64,000 nucleotides of DNA from JABDBE01 sp049585795 (GCA_049585795.1 JBAVAQ010000007.1:310001-374000), one strand, 5' to 3'. Numbered from the stretch's first letter, positions 44,125 through 53,786 are shown. The notes: generated by a model not told the origin, from the sequence alone. Numbers and translations: made by a program.

Positions 44125-45171
44125 ATGATTCTGAAACGTTCAAAAGCAGGAAGCATTTTCTGTATTTGGGTCCTAACGGCAGTCTGGAGCCAGGCTGCGG
44201 CTGCGCAATTGCCCACGCCAAAATCCCCGATCTACAAAGTCATCGAGTTGCCTCTCCGCCCTCTGTATATCAACGACTCTGGAGAGGTCGTCGGAATGGT
44301 GCAGGAGGTTCAACTCAGCGACAAGGGTGTAGTGCTCGGAACCGGTAAGCGTCATGCGGCCCTCTGGACTGAAAAAGATGGCTTGCGTATCTTGCCGACG
44401 ATGAAGGGATATTCGGAAAGTGAAGCTCGAGGATACAATCAGGCCGGTCACGCGGTGGGATGGGCAATTGATAGCAGCGACGAGAGAGGTCCTCAGGCTT
44501 TCATCTATCAGAATCGGAAGTTGGTCGCGCTCCCCGGCCACAACTCGAAGGCGCTTGCCATCAATGACTCCGACGACATAGTCGGCCAAGCCATTGTCAA
44601 GGGAACGGGGCCTGCCATGCCGGTGCTCTGGCACGAGGCATCTGTTCGCGATTTGGGCGGATGTTGCGGGGGCGTGGCGAATGCGATCAACAAGAGCGGC
44701 CAGGTCGTCGGCAACATGTATGACCAGAATGGTCAGTACCGAGCTTTCTTGTGGGACCAGTCGCGCGGGATTAAGTATTTCGGGGCGGCTGATAACGACA
44801 GTACAGCCGTATCCATAAACGAGCGTGGTCACGTCCTCGTCCAGGAGTTCGACAGCGGCGTTTTTATTTATGAGGGGAAAGGTACGGCAGTTCGGGTGAA
44901 GATACCCACCTCATTGCCGGTCCAGGCTCGATCCATCAATGGCGCCGACGTGGTCGTGGGAGATTGTGGGGCATACTCCGACGTGGCGGTTGCCTTCAGA
45001 TGGGATGAGACGAACGGCTATAGAGATTTGAACACTCTGATTCCCACCGGCTCAGGCTGGCGACTGGAAAGCGCTACCAGTATCAACAACCGCGGACAAA
45101 TCGTCGGCGTCGGCGAGCACGACGAAAAAAATGCCGGCTACCTCTTGATGGAGCAGGATCACGGCCATTGA
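44125..45171 (+). CDS. Secreted HAF-repeat protein
   Basis: 348 aa from ATG 44125, preferred over the upstream starts because a signal peptide (IFCIWVLTAVWSQAAAAQ) begins near it. The mature part is built from HAF-type repeats of ~45 aa. Each has an IN-x-S/N-G-x-VVG turn (INDSGEVVG, INDSDDIVG, INKSGQVVG, INNRGQIVG) and an A-x-LW strand (HAALWTEKDG, RAFLWDQSRG). Such repeats form extracellular beta-propeller-like proteins of unknown function. The gene is monocistronic, between the terminator at 43997 and the convergent galE gene 26 nt beyond its stop. Confidence 0.82.
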   Translation: MILKRSKAGSIFCIWVLTAVWSQAAAAQLPTPKSPIYKVIELPLRPLYINDSGEVVGMVQEVQLSDKGVVLGTGKRHAALWTEKDGLRILPTMKGYSESEARGYNQAGHAVGWAIDSSDERGPQAFIYQNRKLVALPGHNSKALAINDSDDIVGQAIVKGTGPAMPVLWHEASVRDLGGCCGGVANAINKSGQVVGNMYDQNGQYRAFLWDQSRGIKYFGAADNDSTAVSINERGHVLVQEFDSGVFIYEGKGTAVRVKIPTSLPVQARSINGADVVVGDCGAYSDVAVAFRWDETNGYRDLNTLIPTGSGWRLESATSINNRGQIVGVGEHDEKNAGYLLMEQDHGH

Positions 45172-45197
45172 GGCCAGCTCTGCCGATTGGGACAGGC

Positions 45198-46169
45198 TCA
45201 TTTGCCGCGATGCTGCATCCACTTCCACGCGGTGCTGACGCTGTCCCGCAGTGAGCGCTTAGTCTTCCATTGCAGCAATTGCTGCGCGCGGGTCGGGTCC
45301 GCTACCAGCGCAGGCGGATCGCCTGGACGCCGTGGCACGATATTCCTCGGAACTTTTTTCCCGGTTACTTCTTCCACAGTCGCGATAACTTCTTTCACCG
45401 AAGAACCTTCTCCCGTTCCCAAGTTCACCGTAAACGAAGCATTCCCCGCCTGCAATCTCTGCAGTGCCTTCACGTGTGCCTCTGCCAGATCCACGACGTT
45501 CGTGTAATCGCGAATGCACGTGCCATCCGGCGTGGGATAGTCGGTGCCGTAGACTTGAAGCTCCGGACCAAAGCCGCCGGCAGCCCGCAGAGCCAGGGGA
45601 ATAAGATGGGGTTCCGGCTCGTGACATTCGCCGATCTCTCCGCTTTCATCCGCTCCTGCTGCATTGAAGTAGCGCAAGCTGGCATAGCGGATTCCGTAGG
45701 CCGTGTCATAAGACTGCAACGCCTGTTCGAAAAAAACTTTGGACACGCCGTAAGGGTTTACCGGGGTCAGCGGAGAGTCCTCGGTAATGGGCATCTTAGT
45801 CGGGGCGCCATAAACCGAACAGGTAGACGAGAAAATAACCACGAAATTTTTCTTCCCGCTGTCCACAATCGCATTCAGAAGAGAGAGCCCACCCTCCACG
45901 TTGTTGCGGTAGTATTTTCGCGGATTGACCATCGATTCGCCAACGTAGTGGTTGGCGGCGAAATGCATGACCGCGTCGCAGCGCTTCACTGCGTCCAGGA
46001 GTTTTGCGCTATCGTGGACGTCGCCCACGATCATTTCGAAACCCTTGGCCAGAAAATCGAAGCCGGTGGACAAATTGTCAAAGACGAGTACTTCAAGGCC
46101 TGCTGCTCGCAATACTCGCGCGGTATGACTTCCAATGTATCCCGCCCCGCCCACTACCAGAATCTTCAC
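45198..46169 (-). CDS. galE: UDP-glucose 4-epimerase
   Basis: 323 aa extended SDR. Motifs: VVGGAGYIGSHTARVL (NAD loop), FSSTCSVYG, NPYGVSKVFFEQ (YxxxK) and RYFNAAGAD. IRDYTNVVDLAEAHVKAL and NLGTGEGSSVKEVI are also GalE hallmarks. It interconverts UDP-glucose and UDP-galactose (or the N-acetyl forms), supplying a sugar for polysaccharide. The start is GTG at 46169 with AAGGAG 9 nt upstream on the minus strand. It is monocistronic, convergent with the HAF gene and divergent from the secreted protein at 46563. Confidence 0.93.
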   Translation of the reverse strand: MKILVVGGAGYIGSHTARVLRAAGLEVLVFDNLSTGFDFLAKGFEMIVGDVHDSAKLLDAVKRCDAVMHFAANHYVGESMVNPRKYYRNNVEGGLSLLNAIVDSGKKNFVVIFSSTCSVYGAPTKMPITEDSPLTPVNPYGVSKVFFEQALQSYDTAYGIRYASLRYFNAAGADESGEIGECHEPEPHLIPLALRAAGGFGPELQVYGTDYPTPDGTCIRDYTNVVDLAEAHVKALQRLQAGNASFTVNLGTGEGSSVKEVIATVEEVTGKKVPRNIVPRRPGDPPALVADPTRAQQLLQWKTKRSLRDSVSTAWKWMQHRGK

Positions 46170-46562
46170 CTAAGCGCTCCTTGTCATGCACACCGTCGGG
46201 TGGGCAGTTCTTCAGGGACTAGTTTGATTACGCGGAATACGAAAAGCTCCGAACCTGATCGGCTCAGATCAGCGACCGCGCTGACCAAAATCATCCTTGT
46301 CAGAATCATCAAGAATAAGGCACAGGTAACAGCCCGTCAACGCTTGCCACTACCCATGTAGATGCTCCACGATTACGTCAGCTAGAGGACCGTCGCTGCG
46401 ACCGCGCGAGACGGACGAATGCCGATTCCCGGGGACAACTGTAGCCGAATTTTAATCGAACATTCATGTGCAGGTCATCGGCGTGTAACAGCCCGAAGGC
46501 AACCTTGAGGCCGCGCAGGGAAGACACTTCGATTGAGCTTCCGCGCCGAGAGGACTACAGAA
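46170..46562. other. Divergent intergenic region between galE and an exported protein gene
   Basis: About 390 nt with no gene I can support. It must contain promoters for both divergent genes, but no hexamer pair stands out. A short imperfect palindrome lies near 46255-46275 (CTGATCGGCTCAGATCAG). Confidence 0.35.
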
Positions 46563-48167
46563 ATGACAAAGAGAGCCACGAGAACGGCAGCGGCTATGTC
46601 GCTGGCCTTGATGATGCTTATCGGAGCGAACTGCTTCGCAGTTGTGCCGTACTTTAATGCCGCCGGTTCGAGCGGCGCGTTCAATTCCTTTGCCTTAGCT
46701 GCGGGTCCGGCCGAGGGCGGAGGGATCTGCGGAGGGTTTATTTGGACCAAGAAAAACGGGGCCGAGGGAGTAGATCACCGCGGAACCGGCCTTTTGGAAG
46801 CGGGCAATGTTTGGATCGTCTGGGATAACTCCGCCGCCCCCAAGAGAGTCTGCAGTTATATTGCCGTGGACAGCATCATCGGGCAGCAGTTGTTTTTCGC
46901 CGAACCGGCATCCACCTTCAACATTCTCTTTCCTGCTGGTACGGCGGGAGACAACCTGATCCCGACTCTTACCGATACCGCGATCCCTCAAAGCGTCATC
47001 AACGTCCTCCAAGGCCAGGCATTCAACGCTGCGCCTTCGGATATTCGCCCGGAAGATGCGTTGTTCGAAGAGACGCGTGTCTTAACTCCGCTAAACACGA
47101 CCAATTATGACGGCCTTGGCTATGGGCCTGGCCCAGTTGGAAGTCCAATCCTGAGCCATTTCAGCACCAAGTCATCGACGCCCGCGCTTTACGCCCTGAG
47201 TGGGACCGACCCGATCACTGGCCAGGCGGTTCCCGCACACCATACCATCAACGTAGGAACCCAAGTGGTGGTGGTCATCGTCAATGCTCAGCAGGGAAGC
47301 AACCAGAATTCAGGCCATTTTGGGGACTCGACGTCATTCTTCAACGTCAATCGTCGCGATCTCACCTTGGCTCTCAATGGTGGCTATGCCTACACGAAGG
47401 ACCTCACATCAGTGCCAGGACAGGCTAGTGTGCCGCTCAATGTCATAACGCGGGAACCGCTCTCTGGAACTTTCACTACGATGGAGTTCAACATTCCACG
47501 TAATGCGGAGACCGGTTCGACCCAGGAACTTGGCGTGAACCCGGCGACCGGCCAGGGCACGACCTGTCCCGGACAGCCCTGCGGTAACCCGCTGAACCTC
47601 TCCGACGGCGGAGGGTCCCGCTGGCGAGCAATCGGGAACGGTGAAGAAGTCGCTGAGATTGACTCTTCGGCCACCGGGGACTCGATCGGCTATGCTTTCT
47701 GGAGCGTGGGCAATCTGGGCGGCCTGTCTCCCAATGTCCGCTACCTTGCAGTGGACGGGAATGACCCGATTAACCTAAGTTACGTTGACGGAACCTTACC
47801 AACCTGCACCGCTCCCTGCCCCGGAATCGTGACTTTTGCCAACGTGGCATCCGGAAACTACCCAATCTGGAACATACTGCGTGTGGTGACTCATAACCCG
47901 GTCCCAGGTGGAGTTACCGCCCTGGTTGCTGGGGCGCAGTCCCAGGTTGTGAACGTCTACCCCGATTTCCTTCCCCTCAGTGCAATGGGCGTGTTTCGCT
48001 CCCACTACAGACAATCCCTCATCTCCGCGCTTAACGGTACCGGAGGAGCGTGCAGTCCGAACGATACGGGCGGGGACGTCGGCGGGGCTGTCCTCACCAT
48101 CCAGAGCGACCAGGATTACTGTGCCGCGACTGGCATCAAGGCTGGACGCGTCGGCTTGAAGCAGTAA
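46563..48167 (+). CDS. Exported protein of unknown function
   Basis: 534 aa from ATG 46563, with GAGAGGA at 46548-46554, preferred over 46533. Signal peptide MTKRATRTAAAMSLALMMLI followed by GANCFAVVP. The mature part lists features of a substrate-binding or phosphate-ABC-like secreted protein (PYFNAAGSSGAFNSFALAA near the start resembles PstS-like openings), but the rest does not match it clearly. It is rich in Gly, Asn and Pro, with cysteine pairs (TTCPGQPCGN, PTCTAPCPGI). It ends in a segment with DYCAATGIKAGRVGLKQ. I do not recognise a family. Monocistronic, followed by a hairpin. Confidence 0.75.
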   Translation: MTKRATRTAAAMSLALMMLIGANCFAVVPYFNAAGSSGAFNSFALAAGPAEGGGICGGFIWTKKNGAEGVDHRGTGLLEAGNVWIVWDNSAAPKRVCSYIAVDSIIGQQLFFAEPASTFNILFPAGTAGDNLIPTLTDTAIPQSVINVLQGQAFNAAPSDIRPEDALFEETRVLTPLNTTNYDGLGYGPGPVGSPILSHFSTKSSTPALYALSGTDPITGQAVPAHHTINVGTQVVVVIVNAQQGSNQNSGHFGDSTSFFNVNRRDLTLALNGGYAYTKDLTSVPGQASVPLNVITREPLSGTFTTMEFNIPRNAETGSTQELGVNPATGQGTTCPGQPCGNPLNLSDGGGSRWRAIGNGEEVAEIDSSATGDSIGYAFWSVGNLGGLSPNVRYLAVDGNDPINLSYVDGTLPTCTAPCPGIVTFANVASGNYPIWNILRVVTHNPVPGGVTALVAGAQSQVVNVYPDFLPLSAMGVFRSHYRQSLISALNGTGGACSPNDTGGDVGGAVLTIQSDQDYCAATGIKAGRVGLKQ

Positions 48168-48208
48168 GTTTGTGCTCGAAGGAACAACCCTGATGTAAGG
48201 AGAACTAC

Positions 48209-48248
48209 GGAGGCAGGCTGCCGGTGCGGAGCCTGTCTCCATTTCATT
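48209..48248 (+). terminator. Hairpin terminator candidate between convergent genes
   Basis: GGAGGCAGGCT (48209-48219) pairs with AGCCTGTCTCC (48230-48240) with one G-T wobble, followed by ATTTCATT. It lies 42 nt after the stop codon of the exported-protein gene. The T run is short, so termination efficiency is uncertain. Confidence 0.6.
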
Positions 48249-48348
48249 GAAGCTCGTTTTCTAGCGTGGAAGTGCAGCCAGCCGGGATTTAACCTGTCGG
48301 GTGGCCCGGACCTTCGCCCGTTGTCAATCCGAATTAACTAACACTAGA

Positions 48349-48391
48349 GGTGCCCCATTCTTGTCGCGCACTTTGCGGAAAGGGTGGGAGG
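48349..48391. repeat. Palindromic REP-like element, copy 1
   Basis: The unit starts GGTGCCCCATTCTTGTCGCG and ends TTGCGGAAAGGGTGGGAGG. The arms (CCCCATTCTT-GTCGC versus GCGGAAAGGGTGGG) are imperfect inverted repeats. A second copy is at 49673-49720. It lies between the convergent ends of two genes. Confidence 0.72.
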
Positions 48392-48425
48392 CGAATCTCA
48401 ATCGGGAAACGCTTCGGGTTAATCT

Positions 48426-49553
48426 TCATTTGGTATTCAGCAGGATGGCGACTTTGCCGTAACTCTCGATGGGGATGGCGAGGTCGGGAGCGCCGTCGTG
48501 GTTGAAGTCGCCGGAGGCGATCGAGAAACCGCCATCGGAACGAATTTTGTCGTGGATTTCAATGGCTGGTTTGAATGTGCCATCACCTCTTCCGTAGAGC
48601 AGCACCGAATTTTCGAGTTGATTGACTGCAGCGACGTCAAGATGGCCGTCGCGGTTGAAGTCGGCAAGCGCAACCGCCTCGGTGCCGCTGCCCCATTCGA
48701 ATCCGGTGACATAGAAGGAGGGCTCCTCGAAGGTTCCGTCGCCCTTGTTAAGCAGCACCGCCAACTCGTTTTTTGAGCCGTTGACCGCGACCAAGTCATT
48801 TCTCCCATCGTGGCGCAGGTCGGCGATCTTCACGTCCACTACTTCGCCGCCTCCGGCGTTGTAGCTGACTGGCTTCTTGAAATGCCCGGTGCCATCGTTC
48901 AGCAGGACAGCAATTGAGCCGTTCGAGAATTGCGTTATCGCGAGATCGGGATGATGGTCTCCGTTCAAGTCGGCTGCGGCGATTCCAAATGGCGCCCCCG
49001 CGACTTTGTAGGTCTTGCGGCTTCGCAGCTTACCGTGTCCATCTCCAAAAAAGGTCATCATGTTGCCAGGGCCGCTGAAGGCCTTGTTGGTTACTGCCAC
49101 ATCTAGATGTCCGTCTCCGTTGAAGTCCGCCACAGCGACGGAAACTGACACAGGGCCAAGCGGGTAGCTGGCGGAAAGCTTGAAGCGGCCTTTGCCGTCG
49201 CCCAGAAAGATTGCTATTGTGCCATCGCCGGTGCCTACGTCCTCCACCACCGCCAAGTCCAAGTTGCCGTCCTCATTGAAGTCTCCCGCCGCCAAGCTAA
49301 TTGGGCCTGGAACAGAGAACCGCAGCGGTTTTTGGAACATCCCGTCTCCGTTCCCTAGAAGAATGCTCACCTGGTTGCCGAGATAATCCGCCATGGCCAG
49401 GTCCACGTTCCCGCTGTTGGTCAATTCTGTGGCCACAACCCGGTAGGGCCTCTGGCCAACCCAGTAATAAGTTGCCCGCTTGAACTGTCCGCCCTGCGCG
49501 TCGAGCGTAAGCGTCGCGAGCGCCAACAAGAAAACCACGGCAATACGCGTCAC
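48426..49553 (-). CDS. Secreted FG-GAP/VCBS-repeat protein
   Basis: 375 aa. Signal peptide TRIAVVFLLALATLTLDAQG. The mature chain is about seven FG-GAP-type blades, each with an acidic calcium-binding-like loop (D-x-N-x-DGxxD): DFNEDGNLDLAV, DFNGDGHLDVAV, DLNGDHHPDLAI, DFNRDGHLDVAA and DFNHDGAPDLAI. The strands between them (ILLGNGDGMFQ, VLLNDGTGHFK) complete a beta-propeller like integrin alpha. Extracellular; ligand unknown. The start is GTG 49553 with GGAGG just upstream. REP-like elements stand on both sides of the gene. Confidence 0.9.
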   Translation of the reverse strand: MTRIAVVFLLALATLTLDAQGGQFKRATYYWVGQRPYRVVATELTNSGNVDLAMADYLGNQVSILLGNGDGMFQKPLRFSVPGPISLAAGDFNEDGNLDLAVVEDVGTGDGTIAIFLGDGKGRFKLSASYPLGPVSVSVAVADFNGDGHLDVAVTNKAFSGPGNMMTFFGDGHGKLRSRKTYKVAGAPFGIAAADLNGDHHPDLAITQFSNGSIAVLLNDGTGHFKKPVSYNAGGGEVVDVKIADLRHDGRNDLVAVNGSKNELAVLLNKGDGTFEEPSFYVTGFEWGSGTEAVALADFNRDGHLDVAAVNQLENSVLLYGRGDGTFKPAIEIHDKIRSDGGFSIASGDFNHDGAPDLAIPIESYGKVAILLNTK

Positions 49554-49672
49554 GGTCTCGCCTCCACCCCTGACCCTAGGAGTGTCTCGCGCTCAATGAG
49601 CCTAGGTCAAGATGAAGAGTTTTGCGCTCCATGGAGGGCTGGCCCAGCCCTTCTCAGAATCGGCAATGATGA

Positions 49673-49720
49673 GGGTGCCCCATCCTTTCCGCGTTCTTTG
49701 CGGGAAGGGTGGGTGGCGAG
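49673..49720. repeat. Palindromic REP-like element, copy 2
   Basis: The unit starts GGTGCCCCATCCTTTCCGCG and ends TTTGCGGGAAGGGTGGGTGG. Arms CCCATCCTTTCCGC and GCGGGAAGGGTGGG are near-perfect inverted repeats around a short loop. It matches the element at 48349-48391, so this is a dispersed element, not a local terminator only. It occupies most of the recognisable structure in the 300-nt gap 49554-49853; nothing else is seen there. Confidence 0.75.
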
Positions 49721-49853
49721 ACTCCCAATCCGCGAGTGCTGCTGAGCTAACTTTTTGTTGAGCGTCCTGGCGATGCAACCTCGACATCCAGTTGCGTCTT
49801 CCCGGCGCGCGATCCCCAGCATCGAAGGTCGGCGGTTTGAGAATGACACTTTG

Positions 49854-52169
49854 CTAGAAGTTGGTAGTTAGGCGCAGATTGTAGCTGCGCGGGGGCGCGA
49901 TGGCGTTGCCAGAAAACAGGCCGGCGAAGTCGATCAGATTCAGCCGATTGTTAATATTCTGAACGTCGGCCTGCAACCGCACACTCAGCTTGTCCTTCTT
50001 CCACAGATCGGCTCCGGCGGAGGCGTCAATCGCGAGCGAAGGCTTTACCCGGCCCAGATCAAAGTTGACCCGATTGACGATGGCCTGTCCGTACTGTGCG
50101 ACCGCTTGTTGTTCGGTGCCATCGAATTCCACTGGCAGACCGCTGCCGTACTCCGCACCCAGCGCCGCCCATACTCGCCGCACAATCTGATAGCGAAAGC
50201 GCGTGCGCACGGTGTTGCGCTGGTCCTGGCTCACCCAGAAGCGTCCGTTGGTCTGGCTAAGGGCGTTGGTGGCGTCGGTGCCGAGAAATAGCCCGCCGGT
50301 CACGGGAAGATACGCCGAACCCACCATGTAGGAATAGCTGACAAATCCCGAGAGCCGCCCCCAATGCGGAATATCGACTTTTCCTTCGGCCCCGTAAATG
50401 TTCGACTTGCGAAAGGCAATCGGGAAACTCACGCCAGTGTCGAGCAACTGATCATCATCGGCGTAATTGTTTACCCGCCGGTCGAAGTAATTGGCGTCCA
50501 GCCGAAGTTTCTGAAAAAAGCCTTTCGTGACTCCGACTTCATAATAATTGCCGTGCGAAGGTTCCACGGGCAAGCGTAAAACTTGGGGGTCCAAGGAAAC
50601 AACCTCAGGAGAACTCGACAACAGAATGTTTTCGAAGTCGGGAGTTTGAAAAACCCGGTCGTAGGAGGCGTGCAGCACGAGATCGGCCGAACGAAAATAG
50701 CGCGAGACTCCCAGGCGCGGACTGACGGCATTCTGGTTCACCAGCAGTTGATAGTGATCCCAGCGAAGACCGGCGCTGACGGTCCAGTTGCCCAGGCGAA
50801 TCAAGTCCTGCACAAAAGCGGATTGCTCGAGACTGGGCCGATTTTCCGCGAAGTTGTAGGTGGGCGGCGTGCCAGGATCGAATTGGGTGAAGTCCGTGAT
50901 CACGTCGTTGAACTTCTCGCGCAGAAACGTGTTATCGGATTCAACGCCGGCTTTCCATTCCTGATTTCCGTGATGGATTGAAATCGTTCCTTTGAAATAT
51001 CCCTCGGTGAAGCCGTTCTGCTGGAAAACAATGATGGGGGTCGAGAACAGGTTGGATGAGAGACCCTCCGAATCATTCCGGACCATGCCGTAGAAATCTC
51101 CCACAACGTTGGGTGAAAACAAATGCTGATAAGACACGATTCCCATGGTTTCAAAATTATTCTTATCCTGCCGCTGGCCGGCGGTTTGTTGGACTAGTTC
51201 GTTGGGCACAAGAAAGCGGGAAAATTCGTGGCGGACCGAGAGATTCAAGCGGTCGTTATCAGTGAAATCCCGCTCATAGCTCGTACCGAAATCACCCGTG
51301 GTGCCGTTGTTGGTGAAATTCTGTGCCACCGGGGGATTCAGGTAGCGCTCGGTCATTGCGCCTTCGGCACTGAAACCCAGCGTGTTCTTTCCCCATCCAT
51401 ATTGGGTGAGGAGGTAGCCATCCGCGGTGCCAAAGCTGCCGCCGGCCAACACCGCCTCGCCGTGGAACCCGTCGCCCAGATCCTTCGTCGTTACCATCTC
51501 GACTACGCCGCCCATTTTTCTTCCATACTCGGCCGGAATGCCCGCCGTGTAAATGCTCATCGATTGCACATCATCGGCCTCAATCTCGGGGCCAAAACTT
51601 GGTGAGCGGTTGTCGGTGAGCGGAATTCCGTCGACCACAAATTGCGTCTGGTATTCCGAGCCGCGCGGGTGCAAAACCGCGTTGCCCTCGTAGAGCCATC
51701 CCGGCTGGGAGTTAATCAAATCCTGCACCGAGCGTCCGGGCAGCGAGGTTACCCGGTCAGCAATTGCGTCCTTGCCGATTCGATTGATCGTCCCGGAGCT
51801 ATGGGGATCGATCAGCGTGGCCGCGTCGTTGACAGTCACGGAGGTGCTCATCGGGGCGATTCTCAGAATCACGTGATATTCAGTCGGGACGGCGGATCGG
51901 ATTTCAATGGAATCAGAGAATAGCGCGAAACCTTCGCGCTGTACTTCAAGGCGGTACACTCCGAAGGGAAGCAGCTTGGCCGTGAGGTTTCCCGCTTCGT
52001 CCGTCACCAAGGTCTCGCGGACCTGGTTGCCCTCGCTCACCAGTTCGACCGAACTCTTCACACCGAACCCGGCGGGATCGGTCACCTTGAGCCGCAATTC
52101 TCCGCTGTTGCTTTGTCCCCAAAGCGAAACAGCCCAAAGAATGAGGATCAGACAGCCCTTTTTCGTCAA
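49854..52169 (-). CDS. TonB-dependent receptor with N-terminal carboxypeptidase-regulatory-like domain
   Basis: 771 aa. Signal-like N-terminus KKGCLILILWAVSLWG. A CarboxypepD_reg-like beta-sandwich (~20-105: LRLKVTDPAGFGVK, GVYRLEVQREGF) is followed by a TonB plug (~120-235: LPGRSVQDLINSQPG, VDGIPLTDNRSP, IPAEYGRKMGGVVEM). A large beta-barrel follows, ending in the aromatic C-terminus SYNLRLTTNF. This Oar-like form is expanded in Acidobacteria and Bacteroidota. It takes up or binds an unidentified ligand at the outer membrane. The start as drawn is TTG at 52169; no strong RBS was identified. It is 9 nt downstream of the decarboxylase gene and may be cotranscribed with it. Confidence 0.88.
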   Translation of the reverse strand: MTKKGCLILILWAVSLWGQSNSGELRLKVTDPAGFGVKSSVELVSEGNQVRETLVTDEAGNLTAKLLPFGVYRLEVQREGFALFSDSIEIRSAVPTEYHVILRIAPMSTSVTVNDAATLIDPHSSGTINRIGKDAIADRVTSLPGRSVQDLINSQPGWLYEGNAVLHPRGSEYQTQFVVDGIPLTDNRSPSFGPEIEADDVQSMSIYTAGIPAEYGRKMGGVVEMVTTKDLGDGFHGEAVLAGGSFGTADGYLLTQYGWGKNTLGFSAEGAMTERYLNPPVAQNFTNNGTTGDFGTSYERDFTDNDRLNLSVRHEFSRFLVPNELVQQTAGQRQDKNNFETMGIVSYQHLFSPNVVGDFYGMVRNDSEGLSSNLFSTPIIVFQQNGFTEGYFKGTISIHHGNQEWKAGVESDNTFLREKFNDVITDFTQFDPGTPPTYNFAENRPSLEQSAFVQDLIRLGNWTVSAGLRWDHYQLLVNQNAVSPRLGVSRYFRSADLVLHASYDRVFQTPDFENILLSSSPEVVSLDPQVLRLPVEPSHGNYYEVGVTKGFFQKLRLDANYFDRRVNNYADDDQLLDTGVSFPIAFRKSNIYGAEGKVDIPHWGRLSGFVSYSYMVGSAYLPVTGGLFLGTDATNALSQTNGRFWVSQDQRNTVRTRFRYQIVRRVWAALGAEYGSGLPVEFDGTEQQAVAQYGQAIVNRVNFDLGRVKPSLAIDASAGADLWKKDKLSVRLQADVQNINNRLNLIDFAGLFSGNAIAPPRSYNLRLTTNF

Positions 52170-52178
52170 CGCCTTATT

Positions 52179-53654
52179 CTAGGCGATTCTGGGGCTGTTT
52201 AGAGGAACTGTGCCGCCACGAGTTCCCGCCAAGGCAAGCCTGCCGGCCGCTTCGCTCAAGGCGTTGGCCAGTTCGGCGAGGTGGCGTTCCTCGGTAAGAT
52301 AACTGATCACCATCATTCGCAGTACGCTCTGGCCGTTCACCATGGTTTCTGATATCCAGCGTTTGCCGTCGCGGGTGATCTCCTCAACGATGCTGGCGTG
52401 AGCCTCGGCCAGTTGCTGACGGCTGAGGTCCGGCGTCTTCAAACGGAAAGCCACAATCGGCAGAATTTGGGGAGCGGCCAGCTCAAAGTGCCGGGAGGCC
52501 TTTAGCAAGGAGGCGAAGATCCTCGCGAGATCGAGTTGACGATCGATGTGTTCCTCGTAAGCTTTCCTGCCGTGAATTCGTAGCGTCAACCAGAGCTTGA
52601 GCGAGTTCATTCGCCGCGTCCACTGGGTGCTGATGCGGGAATTGTCAATGCCCCTCGACTCGACCGCTTTCGGCATGTAGGGAGCGGCAACGGCAAAAGC
52701 TCGCTCAAGCATCTCGGGGTGGCAAGTGAGGATTACGCCCGCAGCCAGCGGCATGGCCATCCACTTATGAGGATCGATTGCGATCGAGTCGGCTTGTTCG
52801 ATACCCCGCAACAAGCTCCGGTGTCGATCGGAAAAGATCGCCGAACCGCCGTAAGCGCCATCGACATGCAGCCACAGGTCATGACGCCGGCATATTTCAG
52901 CAATGGCCGTGAGGTCGTCGACCGCGCCGCTGTTGGTCGTTCCGGTTGTGGCGACCACGCAGAACGGCTTCTTTCCAGAGGCAATGTCCACCTCGACCGT
53001 TTGCTGCAGGATTTGTGGATCGAGTTGTATCTTCTGATTCACCACGATGCGCCGCAGTGCCTTCCTCCCCACTCCCAGCAGGCCGGCCGATTTATCAATC
53101 GAGTGATGAGCTTCATCAGAAGCGTAAAGGACAGGTTGTGCGCCTATAGCGGCCACGCCTTCTTCGATCGCGCCAGGAAACTTCGCCGCTAGAGCCAACG
53201 CCAATCCGCTGAAATTGGCCTCATTGCCGCCGGTAGTAAACGTCCCGTTGAATTCGCCCGGCCAGCCTACGCGTTCTCCAATCCAGCGAATGGTTTCGTG
53301 TTCGATCTTCGAGGCCAACTGCGAACGCTTGACGGTTGCCAGTTGGGGATTGAGCGCCGCCACCAGGGCTTCTGCCATGACGCCGATATAGGTGGGTGTC
53401 GGATTCATCAGTCCAAAATAGTTGGCGCTGGGTACGTGAAAGCCCTTGTCGACCATTTCGCGAAAAACTTCGTCAAGTATTTTGTCGGCATCGTCGCCAG
53501 TTTCAGGCAACGGATTGCTCAGAGCCGCGAATGTCCGCTGCTCAACCGGAAGCTGCACCCAACGGTCGGGCAGGGAAGCGAAAAAACTATCAATTTGATC
53601 GATGAGATGGTAACCGAGACGGCGGCGAGTGGCAGAATCCAGATCGAAACCCAT
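52179..53654 (-). CDS. PLP-dependent group II decarboxylase
   Basis: 491 aa, typical for aromatic-L-amino-acid/tyrosine/DOPA-type decarboxylases. Features: SDEAHHSIDKSAGLLG, VATTGTTNSGAVDDL, DLWLHVDGAYGGSA (Asp binding the PLP ring) and SIAIDPHKWMAMPL with the Schiff-base Lys297. RMNSLKLWLTLRIHG is the usual C-terminal segment. It removes CO2 from an amino acid to give an amine; which one cannot be decided from motifs. ATG 53654. The gene lies upstream of the TonB receptor on the same strand. Decarboxylases of this family also occur in glutamate and diaminobutyrate branches. Confidence 0.9.
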   Translation of the reverse strand: MGFDLDSATRRRLGYHLIDQIDSFFASLPDRWVQLPVEQRTFAALSNPLPETGDDADKILDEVFREMVDKGFHVPSANYFGLMNPTPTYIGVMAEALVAALNPQLATVKRSQLASKIEHETIRWIGERVGWPGEFNGTFTTGGNEANFSGLALALAAKFPGAIEEGVAAIGAQPVLYASDEAHHSIDKSAGLLGVGRKALRRIVVNQKIQLDPQILQQTVEVDIASGKKPFCVVATTGTTNSGAVDDLTAIAEICRRHDLWLHVDGAYGGSAIFSDRHRSLLRGIEQADSIAIDPHKWMAMPLAAGVILTCHPEMLERAFAVAAPYMPKAVESRGIDNSRISTQWTRRMNSLKLWLTLRIHGRKAYEEHIDRQLDLARIFASLLKASRHFELAAPQILPIVAFRLKTPDLSRQQLAEAHASIVEEITRDGKRWISETMVNGQSVLRMMVISYLTEERHLAELANALSEAAGRLALAGTRGGTVPLNSPRIA

Positions 53655-53735
53655 GGCAGTTTAATTCTACTGATCGGAGCAAAGATGCGGTCTATCCGAA
53701 TCTTGCGTTCAAAGCGCTAGACCGCAACGTCAGCT

Positions 53736-53765
53736 GTCATTCTGAGCGAAGCGAAGAATCTATGA
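53736..53765. repeat. Short dispersed intergenic repeat
   Basis: TCATTCTGAGCGAAGCGAAGAATC and flanks. I recognise this as a repeat recurring in intergenic DNA of Acidobacteria and some other bacteria. Only one copy occurs in this window, so the claim rests on prior knowledge. It lies between convergent-side ends of lysS and the decarboxylase start. Confidence 0.5.
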
Positions 53766-53786
53766 ATTTTGCTAGCGCAGCCAGGC

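Noticed and set aside
46563..48167. Phosphate-binding (PstS) protein
   Set aside because: Only the first ~20 mature residues resemble PstS-like openings; the rest does not follow the family.
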